Source: JAIXRY01 sp964444515 (lineage in GTDB: Bacteria; Patescibacteriota; Minisyncoccia; Phycocordibacterales; UBA9973). Taken from it: a stretch of 13,365 nucleotides of DNA. The notes below the pieces were generated by a model. The model was not told the origin of the DNA. It did not search any database and saw only the letters and a list, made by a program, of their open reading frames with translations. The position numbers were made by a program, and so were the translations under genes. The stretch lies in the NCBI GenBank assembly GCA_964444515.1, contig CAYUGY010000018.1, positions 1 to 13,365 on the forward strand, written 5' to 3'. Positions 5,435-12,829 of the stretch are shown here, in pieces. Numbering within the stretch: position 1 is the stretch's first letter; each line of letters opens with the position of its first letter.

Positions 5435-6130
5435 ATGATAAATTTTACAGAATTTGAAAATAAAACAGGGATTGTATTCTCTGATAAATCGCTCCTTGCA
5501 CAATCTTTTACTCACCGTTCATATATTAATGAAAATGGCGGTACTAAAAATGGACACAATGAACGTTTGGAATTTTTGGGTGACGCAGTCCTCGAATTGA
5601 TTACAACTGATTATTTGTACAAAATATATCCTACAAACAATGAAGGAGAATTAACCGCGTACAGATCAGCTCTCGTGAACGCAATTATCATTTCAGAAGT
5701 TGCGAGTGAAATTGGGATGAATGAATATTTACTCCTTTCAAAAGGTGAATCAAAAGATACCGGCAAAGCCCGTTCATATATTTTGGCAAACACGTACGAA
5801 GCATACTTGGGGGCAGTTTATATTGATCAAGGGTACGATATAGCAAAGAAATTTGTCGAAGATACTTTGATTGGAAGACTCGAAGAAATTATTAGTAAAA
5901 AATTGTGGCGTGATGCAAAATCTTTGGTGCAAGAAAAAGCTCAAGATATTTATAAAACTACTCCGCTGTATAAAGTAATTTCAGAGAACGGACCAGATCA
6001 CGACAAACATTTTACGATTGCAATTTTCTTCGGTGACGATGAAATCGCTCGTGGGAAAGGGAAGTCAAAACAAGAAGCTGAACAGGCTGCGGCGACTAAT
6101 GCGCTAATCGCAAAAGAGTGGAACGATTAA
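5435..6130 (+). CDS. rnc: Ribonuclease III
   Basis: RNase III cuts double-stranded RNA, including rRNA precursors. The 231-aa protein has the endonuclease domain at about 1-150 and a dsRNA-binding domain at about 160-229, ending with GKGKSKQEAEQAAATNAL. The signature NERLEFLGDAVLE (42-54) supplies E43, E46 and D50; E70 in NNEGEL matches E. coli E65 and E122 matches the catalytic E117. The position of E. coli D114 is N119 here (ILANTYEAYLG), a substitution seen in part of the family as far as I recall. The length is normal. It ends the rpmF-nusB cluster but has a promoter candidate of its own. Repeat copy B begins two bases after the stop, and a terminator follows. Confidence 0.96.
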   Translation: MINFTEFENKTGIVFSDKSLLAQSFTHRSYINENGGTKNGHNERLEFLGDAVLELITTDYLYKIYPTNNEGELTAYRSALVNAIIISEVASEIGMNEYLLLSKGESKDTGKARSYILANTYEAYLGAVYIDQGYDIAKKFVEDTLIGRLEEIISKKLWRDAKSLVQEKAQDIYKTTPLYKVISENGPDHDKHFTIAIFFGDDEIARGKGKSKQEAEQAAATNALIAKEWND

Positions 6131-6132
6131 TA

Positions 6133-6255
6133 AAATCTATTTAAAATCCTCCAACTACTTCGTTATCTTCGTCGGAAAAACATTCAACGTACCAATCAGT
6201 ACGTCTCACATTTTTCCTTCTCGATGCCTCGCATTTGAAGTTTTTAAGTAGATTT
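6133..6255 (+). repeat. Structured dispersed repeat, copy B (3' of rnc)
   Basis: This is the second copy of the element at 201-325. Its ends 6133-6146 and 6242-6255 pair at 13 of 14 positions, and the remaining position is a possible G-U. Inside, ggaaaaa 6174-6180 pairs with tttttcc 6211-6217, then a 6x6 internal loop, then acgtac 6187-6192 with gtacgt 6199-6204 around a 6-base loop. The terminal arms differ in sequence from copy A, yet each copy pairs with itself. In the middle stem an A-T pair of copy A (243/285) is G-C here (6174/6217). As in copy A, it sits between a stop codon and an intrinsic terminator and has the same orientation to its host gene. Confidence 0.85.
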
Positions 6256-6269
6256 GAACACAAAGCACA

Positions 6270-6302
6270 AAAGAGCGGAACCCAAAGGGTTCCGCTCTTT
6301 TT
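6270..6302 (+). terminator. Strong intrinsic terminator behind rnc and repeat B
   Basis: A perfect 14-bp stem (6270-6283 with 6287-6300) has a 3-base loop and a T-rich end. Its A-rich left side would also give a T-run on the opposite strand. Confidence 0.93.
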
Positions 6303-6327
6303 CTTCACATTTTTTCAGGCTCTTTTC

Positions 6328-6336
6328 TGATATAAT
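6328..6336 (+). promoter_or_regulatory. Extended -10 promoter of the SMC-like gene, likely leaderless
   Basis: TGA-TATAAT is a perfect extended -10. No clear -35 is present at 17 bp. Nine bases lie between it and the ATG at 6346, the same distance as in front of rpmF, so the mRNA probably starts at or within a few bases of the start codon. Confidence 0.65.
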
Positions 6337-6345
6337 AATAACAAT

Positions 6346-8586
6346 ATGGTTTTGAAGTCTATAGAGATTAGCGGGTTCAAATCGTTTGCCAAAAAGCACA
6401 CGCTTTCTTTTGATAAGCCAGTAGTGGCAGTCGTTGGTCCAAACGGTTCTGGAAAATCAAACGTGGTTGAATCATTTCGTTTCGTACTCGGCGAACAATC
6501 GATCAAATCAATGCGTTCAAAATCTGGGGCCGATTTGATCTTCAAAGGTTCAAAGCAGTTGTCTCAACTTGCTCGTGCTTCGGTGTCTATTACATTTAAT
6601 AACAAGAAAAAATTATTTACTTTTACTGGTGATGGAGAAAAAAACATCTCACTTGATTTTGATGAAGTCACGATTACTCGTGAAGTCTTTCGTGACGGAA
6701 CCAATAAATATGCAATCAATGGAACTGATGTTCGTTTGAAAGACATCGTTGATTTGCTCGCATCAGTACATATTGGTGCATCAGGTCACCATATCATCTC
6801 GCAAGGTGAAGCAGACCGTATTTTGTCTGCCAATAGCAAAGAACGACGCGTCATGATCGAAGACGCGCTCGGTCTCAAAATCTACCAATACAAAATCAAA
6901 GAAAGTGAACGTAAGCTCGAAAAAACTCGTGCCAATATGAAAGAAGTTTCGGCTATTCGTCGTGAACTTGCACCGCATATCAATTTCTTGAAAAAGCAGG
7001 TTGATAAGATTGCCAAGACTGAAGAATTTCGCACAGAGCTCCGAGGTCTATATAGAGAATATTTGGGTAAAGAAGCGTATGCGATACACTCACTTTCTCA
7101 AAAAAATAAGCATAGTGTTGCTTCGCACAACCAAGAGCTTGAACGTATCAAAACACGGATTCAAGAAATCCAAGCAACTCGCAACCAAGTTGTTGTATAC
7201 GAAGAAGAGCAACTAATCAAAGAGAAGCGTCAGGAATTACAAAAGATTGCGACACTCATCGACGAGACTAGTCGTGCAATTGGGCGACTTGAAGGAATGA
7301 TTACCTTGCTTGAAAGTGATACTGCTGACAAGAAAATCATTTCTATCGCTACTGATCGCGTCAAAGAAGTTTTTGAAAAAATTACTCTATTGGCGGATGA
7401 GCATGTATCTGATGAAAAACTCCGTGAGCATTTGGCGCAAATTAGAATAACCGCAAAACAATTCATCGAAACAGAATTGGTTGCAGGAAAAAATACAGAA
7501 AACAAACAAGACAAACTAGCTGAATATCAAACATCAAAAGAACAGCTTGCTGATCAGTTGGCAGGATTTACAGAAAATCGTGCGCATATTGAAAATAGTA
7601 TTTCAGATTTGGAAAAAGTACTCACCACAAAACGTAGTGAAAAACCGTTTGATGATACTGAGTACTTTGCATTGATCAAACAACAAAGTGAAATCGAAGC
7701 TGGCGAACAATTGCATCAATTGGAACAACAGAATTTTGAAAAAAGAACACATCGTTTTGAAGAAGAACGAAAAGAAGCAAGTGTGCTTATCGGTATTGAT
7801 ATTTTGAACTATGAAGAAATTGCTGGTGAGATTAACGAAGAAGAGCATGAAGGGCTACGTCGCAAGATTGAGCGAATGAAAATTCGTTTGGAAGAAGCGG
7901 GAATTGTTTCTGGAAACGATGTGCTCAAAGAATATGATGAAACAATTGCACGCGATCAATTCCTTTCAAAAGAATTACAAGATATCGACGAAAGTATTTT
8001 GCATCTCACTCGATTGATTGCAGATCTACGAGAAACACTCGATAGGGAATTCAAAGAAGGTGTTGAGAAAATCAATCAACGTTTCCAAGAATTCTTTGAT
8101 GCGATGTTTGGTGGAGGATCGGCATTCCTTTCTATTTCTGTGGAACACAAAAAACCAAGTAAAAATATGGAAGAAGATGAAGATGATACACCCGTCAAAT
8201 CTGATGTCGAAGAACAAGAATTTCGTTTTGAGCAAGGAGTTGAGATTCATGTGAACTTGCCACATAAGAAGGTCAAAGATTTGCAGATGCTCTCAGGTGG
8301 AGAACGATCGCTTACTTCTATTGCATTACTCTTTGCGATGTCACAGGTGACACCACCGCCATTCCTCGTGCTCGACGAAACAGACGCAGCCCTCGACGAA
8401 GCAAACTCTCGCCGATACGGAGATATGATCGAACGACTATCGAAACATACACAGCTTGTTGTGGTCACACATAATCGTGAGACAATGTCTCGAGCGGGAT
8501 TGCTCTACGGAGTGACTGTGGGGGCTGATGGGGGATCAAAATTGCTCTGTGTGAAGTTTGATGAGGCGGAACAGTATGCGAAATAG
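6346..8586 (+). CDS. Short SMC-like chromosome segregation ATPase without hinge
   Basis: SMC proteins are ABC-type ATPases that organise chromosomes. The N-terminal half of the head holds Walker A GPNGSGKS (31-38) and the Q-loop HHIISQGEADRIL (about 148-160). The C-terminal half holds the signature LSGGERS (649-655), Walker B FLVLDETDAALDEAN (D677, E678) and the H-loop THNRETMS (H709). The head is clearly SMC-type and more complete than in Rad50 or RecF. Between the halves, about 170-600 is charged coiled-coil sequence, and I find no SMC hinge domain. At 746 aa it is much shorter than canonical bacterial SMC (about 1,180 aa). An acidic insert (MEEDEDDTPVKSDVEEQE, about 607-626) precedes the signature half. 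It is probably monocistronic, with its own extended -10 promoter and terminator. Confidence 0.9.
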   Translation: MVLKSIEISGFKSFAKKHTLSFDKPVVAVVGPNGSGKSNVVESFRFVLGEQSIKSMRSKSGADLIFKGSKQLSQLARASVSITFNNKKKLFTFTGDGEKNISLDFDEVTITREVFRDGTNKYAINGTDVRLKDIVDLLASVHIGASGHHIISQGEADRILSANSKERRVMIEDALGLKIYQYKIKESERKLEKTRANMKEVSAIRRELAPHINFLKKQVDKIAKTEEFRTELRGLYREYLGKEAYAIHSLSQKNKHSVASHNQELERIKTRIQEIQATRNQVVVYEEEQLIKEKRQELQKIATLIDETSRAIGRLEGMITLLESDTADKKIISIATDRVKEVFEKITLLADEHVSDEKLREHLAQIRITAKQFIETELVAGKNTENKQDKLAEYQTSKEQLADQLAGFTENRAHIENSISDLEKVLTTKRSEKPFDDTEYFALIKQQSEIEAGEQLHQLEQQNFEKRTHRFEEERKEASVLIGIDILNYEEIAGEINEEEHEGLRRKIERMKIRLEEAGIVSGNDVLKEYDETIARDQFLSKELQDIDESILHLTRLIADLRETLDREFKEGVEKINQRFQEFFDAMFGGGSAFLSISVEHKKPSKNMEEDEDDTPVKSDVEEQEFRFEQGVEIHVNLPHKKVKDLQMLSGGERSLTSIALLFAMSQVTPPPFLVLDETDAALDEANSRRYGDMIERLSKHTQLVVVTHNRETMSRAGLLYGVTVGADGGSKLLCVKFDEAEQYAK

Positions 8587-8613
8587 AGCTTTAAAATACT
8601 AAAAAAATGATGA

Positions 8614-8648
8614 AAAAAGAGTCAAAACTGGAGGTTTTGACTCTTTTT
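8614..8648 (+). terminator. Intrinsic terminator of the SMC-like gene
   Basis: A perfect 15-bp stem (8614-8628 with 8634-8648) has a 5-base loop and ends in TTTTT. The A-tract on the left makes it potentially bidirectional. Confidence 0.92.
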
Positions 8649-8675
8649 ATGCTTATAAAATAAGGCTAAAAGTGC

Positions 8676-8705
8676 TTGACAAATGTATCTTTATTGTGCT
8701 ATAAT
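8676..8705 (+). promoter_or_regulatory. Near-consensus promoter of the DUF4407-like gene
   Basis: TTGACA (8676-8681), an 18-bp spacer and TATAAT (8700-8705) match all 12 consensus bases, and TGC before the -10 makes it an extended -10 as well. It is the strongest promoter in the window. Transcription should begin near 8712, leaving a 5' leader of about 135 nt. Confidence 0.9.
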
Positions 8706-8757
8706 ATTAATAGATAGATCTTTGACTTACTTTTTGTTTTTTTGAAGGTTATTTTTG

Positions 8758-8806
8758 TGAGGTGCCAAAATTACTCAAACCATATTTGAGTTCTCCTGGC
8801 ACTTTG
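8758..8806 (+). promoter_or_regulatory. Structured 5' leader of the DUF4407-like gene
   Basis: A nested hairpin lies in the long leader. gtgcca (8762-8767) pairs with tggcac (8797-8802), followed by a symmetric 5x5 internal loop and then actcaaa (8773-8779) with tttgagt (8785-8791) around a 5-base loop. Wobble and A-U pairs extend the base to about 8758/8806. It does not match a riboswitch class that I can recall, and there is no T-run directly behind it, so simple attenuation is unlikely. It could stabilise the mRNA, bind a regulator or sense a ligand. Confidence 0.6.
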
Positions 8807-8846
8807 CAAAAAATAAAACTCAATAAAACAAATAATATATAAACAA

Positions 8847-10061
8847 ATGCAACAAAATCAACATCCTTCTTCGTCTAATACACGAAACAAAGCTTCTCTT
8901 TATAATTTCATTGTAAAGCTAAGTGGAAGCACTAAACATTCTTTCGATTTGGCAAGTTCTGATGATCAGCAAAAACGTTTTAATTACGGCTTAGTCGTAT
9001 TTATCGTAGTTATGGCTTCATCAATTGTTGCTTCAATTGCTTGGTCAATCCCGATGGGGCCTGCCGGTCTATCTGTTGGACTCATTTGGTTTCCAATTAT
9101 GTCCGGCATTGAAATGCTTATCTTGTATCAAATGGATACAGACGCTGCTCATTCATTGGCTAACGCTTGGCTGAGAAATGACTTTGGTCAAACGGTTAAG
9201 AAAAAATGGTACACATCATTCGGATGGCTCCTTATAAGGTTCATTATGATTGGTGGGGTGTCATACTTCAATTCAGAGATGGTTCGAGTACTTATGTTCA
9301 AACCAGAAATTGTGGCGGAAATAAAAGTTCGTCAAAATACTGAAACCGCTCATATTTCTGATTCGCTTTCAATGGCGAAAAAGAAAATTGAAAAGAAAAT
9401 TGAAAAAAAGCAAGAAGCTGTAACGAAAGCTGATGAGAATCTCAATACTTTGATTACTCAATATGATGAGCAAATCAAGGCGGTTGAGGATTCAATCAAC
9501 TATTTCAACAGTAAGCTTGTTTACGAAGTAAAAGGCCCTGGTGGAATTACCGGAATTACTGGTGATGGTCCTGTATCAAAACAAATACGGGAAACTATTA
9601 AGACTTATGAGAAACGTAAAGATCAATTGATTACAGATCGCGATCTGTCAAAAACAGAGAGTGGTCAAGTTAACTCACTGAAACTTGCTCAGAAAGAAGC
9701 TGATTCAGCTGTATCTCGTGGAAAACGTGAAATGGCAGAATTGAAACTGAGAGAAAAAGAGCTTATTGATCAGGTGATGTCTCGTCCAGTAAATGGACTT
9801 GCGTTTATGCTTGAGGTGTTGAATGACATCGCAGGACGCAACCCTATTATCTGGGCAGTATTCTTCCTTTTCTTCTTTATTGAATGTATCCCTGTTCTTA
9901 TGAAATTCGTTTCAAAAAATGACAGCTATATTCACAAAAGAGCACTCGCTCATTTAGAAAATCTAAAGGAGACCCAACAAGAGGCCCGTGATGCAATGAA
10001 TCAAATCAATGCCATGAATCCTCAGCCTCCAGTTAGTCCTGGTGGTCCGACTCATTCTTAA
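8847..10061 (+). CDS. DUF4407-like membrane protein with coiled coil
   Basis: The 404-aa protein has four predicted membrane segments: about 46-68, 72-95, 124-142 and 333-355. Between TM3 and TM4 lies a long charged coiled-coil region (about 155-310), interrupted by a Gly-rich turn GPGGITGITGDG at 230-241. The last segment, IWAVFFLFFFIECIPVLMKF, followed by a basic cytoplasmic tail, and the 3+1 layout around a coiled coil are what I know of the DUF4407 family; this assignment is from memory of the architecture. The C-terminus is rich in Gln, Asn and Pro. The function of that family is unknown to me. The gene stands alone, with a very strong promoter, a structured leader and a terminator, so it is probably highly expressed. 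The A-rich leader has no SD. Confidence 0.75.
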   Translation: MQQNQHPSSSNTRNKASLYNFIVKLSGSTKHSFDLASSDDQQKRFNYGLVVFIVVMASSIVASIAWSIPMGPAGLSVGLIWFPIMSGIEMLILYQMDTDAAHSLANAWLRNDFGQTVKKKWYTSFGWLLIRFIMIGGVSYFNSEMVRVLMFKPEIVAEIKVRQNTETAHISDSLSMAKKKIEKKIEKKQEAVTKADENLNTLITQYDEQIKAVEDSINYFNSKLVYEVKGPGGITGITGDGPVSKQIRETIKTYEKRKDQLITDRDLSKTESGQVNSLKLAQKEADSAVSRGKREMAELKLREKELIDQVMSRPVNGLAFMLEVLNDIAGRNPIIWAVFFLFFFIECIPVLMKFVSKNDSYIHKRALAHLENLKETQQEARDAMNQINAMNPQPPVSPGGPTHS

Positions 10062-10116
10062 TTGTTGTTTCAATTTGTTTTGTAGTGTAAGTTATTAAAA
10101 AAATCCTGAAAGGGTG

Positions 10117-10148
10117 CCTGTATCGAAAGATACGGGTTTTTTCTTTTT
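10117..10148 (+). terminator. Intrinsic terminator of the DUF4407-like gene
   Basis: cctgtatc (10117-10124) pairs with gatacggg (10129-10136), one pair being G-U, around a GAAA tetraloop. It is followed by TTTTTT and further T-rich sequence. Confidence 0.9.
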
Positions 10149-10179
10149 TGAAAAAACTCTGTTAATATTGACAATGGTT

Positions 10180-10185
10180 TATAAT
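10180..10185 (+). promoter_or_regulatory. -10 box of the putative lipoprotein gene
   Basis: A perfect TATAAT lies 29 bases before the ATG at 10215. No good -35 lies 16-18 bp upstream. The TTGACA at 10168-10173 is only 6 bp away, too close to act with it. Confidence 0.4.
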
Positions 10186-10214
10186 TTGAAGGGCAATAAA
10201 ATGTTATTTTAATA

Positions 10215-11198
10215 ATGAAATTTAAAGTAAAATTATTCGCGGTATTTACTTATATGGTAATCGTATCGCTTATGTGTGCATGTTCTGGTAATGTAAAAAA
10301 ACCAGAAAAAAAGTATCACACAATTAATTTGGAAGACGATGTGTTAGAAGGTGAAATTTTGGAAGAAAGAGAAGCTTCTAATTCAGAGGAAACAATTTAT
10401 GAAGACAGGGAAGACGGTCAAATTTTTCACATGCGTTGTATGGAAGAATCATTCGATGATTGTATGTATAAGATATTTTTGGATATAAATTCAAACATAT
10501 CAGATACACTTATGAATTCAATGATATATGATTGTTCTCAGGCTGAAGAACTGTTTGGTTTTGAGTCAGGTGATTTTCTGAAACAAATTAATTTTGTAAA
10601 TGATGAACATAAAAGCTTTTTTGATCCATCACTACCTTCTCAAGTTTTTTTATCGACAAATGAAATGTGGCGTGACTTGTTTCTTGAAAGAAGAAGTGAC
10701 TATATTCACTATGTTAATTTATTCAGAGGAGAACATTCAAGGCACGAAACGTATCATTTGTTGGATGAAAAATTTAAATTTACCCAAGGTGATTCTATTG
10801 ATGTTTTTATGTCTGACTTGTTTAAAAGTGGTATTGTTAAGAAACTTTTTCGTTTTGTTTACAATGATGTGACAACACACGATGGATTCAGAAGAAAGAT
10901 GATGAGGACTTATGGAAAAGAGAATCTTGTAGAAGTTGAGATCGATAAAGACGATAGACACGCTGCAACATTGACTGCTTGTGAGTTATTTCCGCAAATC
11001 ATTGAATCTTTAAATTCTCAATATTGGGAAACAGAAATTCGTGGAATACGTTTTGATAATGAATTATTTTCTGCTTATAAAAGAGCGGTAATTCTTTTTC
11101 GAAATAATATCGCCGAAAAACTTACAAGCACAGGATATGATCCAGACGATGCTCCTTTATTAAAAATAATGGACAGTAGAATCCGTGTAATGAATTAA
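10215..11198 (+). CDS. Putative lipoprotein with an HETYH motif
   Basis: The 327-aa protein starts with a basic end and a hydrophobic stretch (MKFKVKLFAV... to about residue 22) followed by CACSGN. C23, with Ala at -1, is the likelier lipidation site; C21 is an alternative. A charged Glu/Asp-rich linker (about 28-68) follows and then a region with no family I recognise. Residues 177-181 are HETYH, an HExxH zinc-metallopeptidase-type motif in the context EHSRHETYHLLDE. The flanking residues are compatible with but not typical of gluzincins, so this may be chance. Four further Cys (75, 83, 107, 256) could form disulfides outside the membrane. The gene is monocistronic with a TATAAT box and a terminator. 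It is convergent with the propeller gene. Confidence 0.7.
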   Translation: MKFKVKLFAVFTYMVIVSLMCACSGNVKKPEKKYHTINLEDDVLEGEILEEREASNSEETIYEDREDGQIFHMRCMEESFDDCMYKIFLDINSNISDTLMNSMIYDCSQAEELFGFESGDFLKQINFVNDEHKSFFDPSLPSQVFLSTNEMWRDLFLERRSDYIHYVNLFRGEHSRHETYHLLDEKFKFTQGDSIDVFMSDLFKSGIVKKLFRFVYNDVTTHDGFRRKMMRTYGKENLVEVEIDKDDRHAATLTACELFPQIIESLNSQYWETEIRGIRFDNELFSAYKRAVILFRNNIAEKLTSTGYDPDDAPLLKIMDSRIRVMN

Positions 11199-11200
11199 CA

Positions 11201-11226
11201 ACCCCGCTAAAAGCGGGTGTTTTTTT
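11201..11226 (+). terminator. Intrinsic terminator between convergent genes
   Basis: cccgct (11203-11208) pairs with agcggg (11212-11217) around AAA, followed by a T-rich run (11220-11226). It ends the lipoprotein transcript; its T-run overlaps the stop codon of the convergent propeller gene. On the minus strand the T-run is poor. Confidence 0.88.
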
Positions 11227-12706
11227 ATTGCAGAGATTCAGTGACTTTATAGAAAAATCCATCACGGACGCCGAAGTAGAAATTACCTTTCCAGATTGCT
11301 GGTGTTGTTTCAATACAAGAGCCTGATGGAATTGCGAGATTCCAGATTTGTTTGAGTTTACTTGGGTTGGTGAAATCATATGCAGTTAGATTGCCTTTGC
11401 AAGATGTGACAACTAATTTCCCATCAATAATATTCGGTGATGACCAAGAGTGTTCGCCGATATACGTCTTTGAATAGACTTCGCCAGTCTGTCGGTCGAT
11501 GGTCAAAAGGTATCCTGAGTTGGTCACAGAAAAGGCGAGGTTCTTTTCTAGATCTTTTGTAATAGCCATGGTTGACCAAACACCACCTTCGAGATGTTCA
11601 CTCGCTGGTAACTTGATACTCCATACGAGCGGGTTATTTTTGGTATATGGATCAATCTTCATTACTTGTCCAATCTCTCGTCCACGCTCATTGTGACGCT
11701 GTTCTTCACTTCCTACGTAGAGCATACCTGCTTCGTCTATTACTATAGAAGCGTCAGTGTCATCACCAGTCCAGAAATCAAAGACAATTGGTGCGAGACC
11801 TTCTTCTGCACGAGAAATATCAAGTCCGACGATACGTCCAGCAGAGTTCGCAAAATACACACGGTCTTTGTAGAGCGCAGGAGAATTTTCGATACTCACT
11901 TCTGTATCACCAGTATCTTTCAGAAGTTGATCTGTCCAACCGGGCATTTGAATTAGAAATTTGGGATCGACTTGTACTTTGCCGTTCGCATCATATGAAC
12001 GATTGAGTTTAATAATATAAAACCAGCCATTTTCTCCACCTTCAAAAAGAAGATCATTTAAAATTACTGGATTACCATCCCAGTCATCATTCCATAAACC
12101 TTTGTTGTGACTTGCATTGAGTGACCAAAGTTCTGTCGGAGTTTCTCTGTCGAGTGCAACGATGCGAAATTTGTTGTCGCGTGATCCGAAATAGATAAGC
12201 GGGAAGTTGTCAGGATCTTTTGCAATAGAGCCTTTGATGATGTCACCAGTTTGGAAACTTGGTCGTAAATCTGTACCTGTTTCGGCGTTCACGAAATGAA
12301 CCGCTCCGTCATATGCACCAAACATCAATTCAGTAATACCATCAGGTCGTTCATCAACGATAGGTTGTCCGGTCCATCCAGCACCACACCATTTTTTTGT
12401 CTCACCGCGATTTTCTGAGAATTTACACATCGCTTCTTTTGGATATTTCCATGCAATTGTTGGATTGGTCGGAAGTGGTCCAGTACCATAACTTGAACGA
12501 GTTGGATTACCACGAAACATATACAGTCCGTTGGTTTGCGGATATGGTTTAGAGTTGAAATGAAATTCTTTTTTGATTGCGACAATATTTTTTGTATACA
12601 TTGCGACAACCCGCTGTTCTACTTTTTCAGCAACAAAAACCTTCATGATAAAAAGACATAAAATTGCTATCAATATTAAAATAAATAACTTCTTTTTTTG
12701 ATGCAT
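11225..12706 (-). CDS. PQQ-type beta-propeller protein, membrane-anchored
   Basis: With the start chosen here the protein has 493 aa. MHQKKK and a hydrophobic segment (about 7-25) form a signal anchor or signal peptide, so the bulk lies outside the membrane. FRGNPTRSSYGTGPLP (64-79) resembles the entry of BamB/PQQ-like propellers. Repeating blades carry the pattern G..DG.v.a.d..TG: GAYDGAVHFVNAETGTD, GSRDNKFRIVALDRETP, NSAGRIVGLDI, VTNSGYLLTIDRQTGEVY, SCKGNLTAYDF and GVRDGFFYKV. C94 and C107 could form a disulfide. There is no sign of catalytic dehydrogenase residues, so a scaffold or binding role is likelier. An in-frame ATG at 12739 adds 11 codons, but these lie in the inverted arm of the 12716-12803 element, so I prefer 12706. 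It lies downstream of RNase R on the same strand. Confidence 0.85.
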   Translation of the reverse strand: MHQKKKLFILILIAILCLFIMKVFVAEKVEQRVVAMYTKNIVAIKKEFHFNSKPYPQTNGLYMFRGNPTRSSYGTGPLPTNPTIAWKYPKEAMCKFSENRGETKKWCGAGWTGQPIVDERPDGITELMFGAYDGAVHFVNAETGTDLRPSFQTGDIIKGSIAKDPDNFPLIYFGSRDNKFRIVALDRETPTELWSLNASHNKGLWNDDWDGNPVILNDLLFEGGENGWFYIIKLNRSYDANGKVQVDPKFLIQMPGWTDQLLKDTGDTEVSIENSPALYKDRVYFANSAGRIVGLDISRAEEGLAPIVFDFWTGDDTDASIVIDEAGMLYVGSEEQRHNERGREIGQVMKIDPYTKNNPLVWSIKLPASEHLEGGVWSTMAITKDLEKNLAFSVTNSGYLLTIDRQTGEVYSKTYIGEHSWSSPNIIDGKLVVTSCKGNLTAYDFTNPSKLKQIWNLAIPSGSCIETTPAIWKGNFYFGVRDGFFYKVTESLQ

Positions 12707-12715
12707 GATTTTTAT

Positions 12716-12803
12716 AAAATATTTTTTTGAGACACGCATAAAATTCTGGTGAATTTTTGCTCTGCTCGGCTACCCGCCTGCGCAAGTCTCAAAAATATAT
12801 TTT
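12716..12803. repeat. 88-bp palindromic element with 18-bp inverted termini
   Basis: The ends 12716-12733 and 12786-12803 are inverted copies with one mismatch in 18. Inside, cgca/tgcg continues the stem after a small asymmetric bulge. A second hairpin is formed by aaaattc (12740-12746) and gaatttt (12751-12757) around tggt. The middle (gctcggctacccgcctgcgc, 12764-12783) is GC-rich, unlike its surroundings. It lies between RNase R and the propeller gene. It could be a MITE/REP-like element or an RNA hairpin in the joint transcript. It is a different sequence from the 201/6133 repeat, and no second copy occurs in the window. Confidence 0.7.
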
Positions 12804-12829
12804 ATTTGAGTTATTTTTTGGAAAAATAA

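Noticed and set aside
6187..6240. A 12-codon minus-strand micro-ORF (MRGIEKEKCETY) shared by both repeat copies
   Set aside because: Its conservation follows from that of the repeat itself and from the hairpin; there is no initiation signal. The longer frame described in the findings is the more interesting reading.
10168..10173. TTGACA as -35 partner of TATAAT 10180
   Set aside because: The spacing is 6 bp, not 16-18, and no -10 lies at a correct distance downstream.
11666..12006. Plus-strand ORFs of 72-96 codons inside the propeller gene
   Set aside because: They are antisense shadows of a well-supported coding frame with clear propeller repeats.
12707..12739. ATG 12739 as start of the propeller protein
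   Set aside because: The extra 11 codons coincide with the inverted arm of the 88-bp element, while the ATG at 12706 directly precedes a normal signal anchor. Kept as an alternative.
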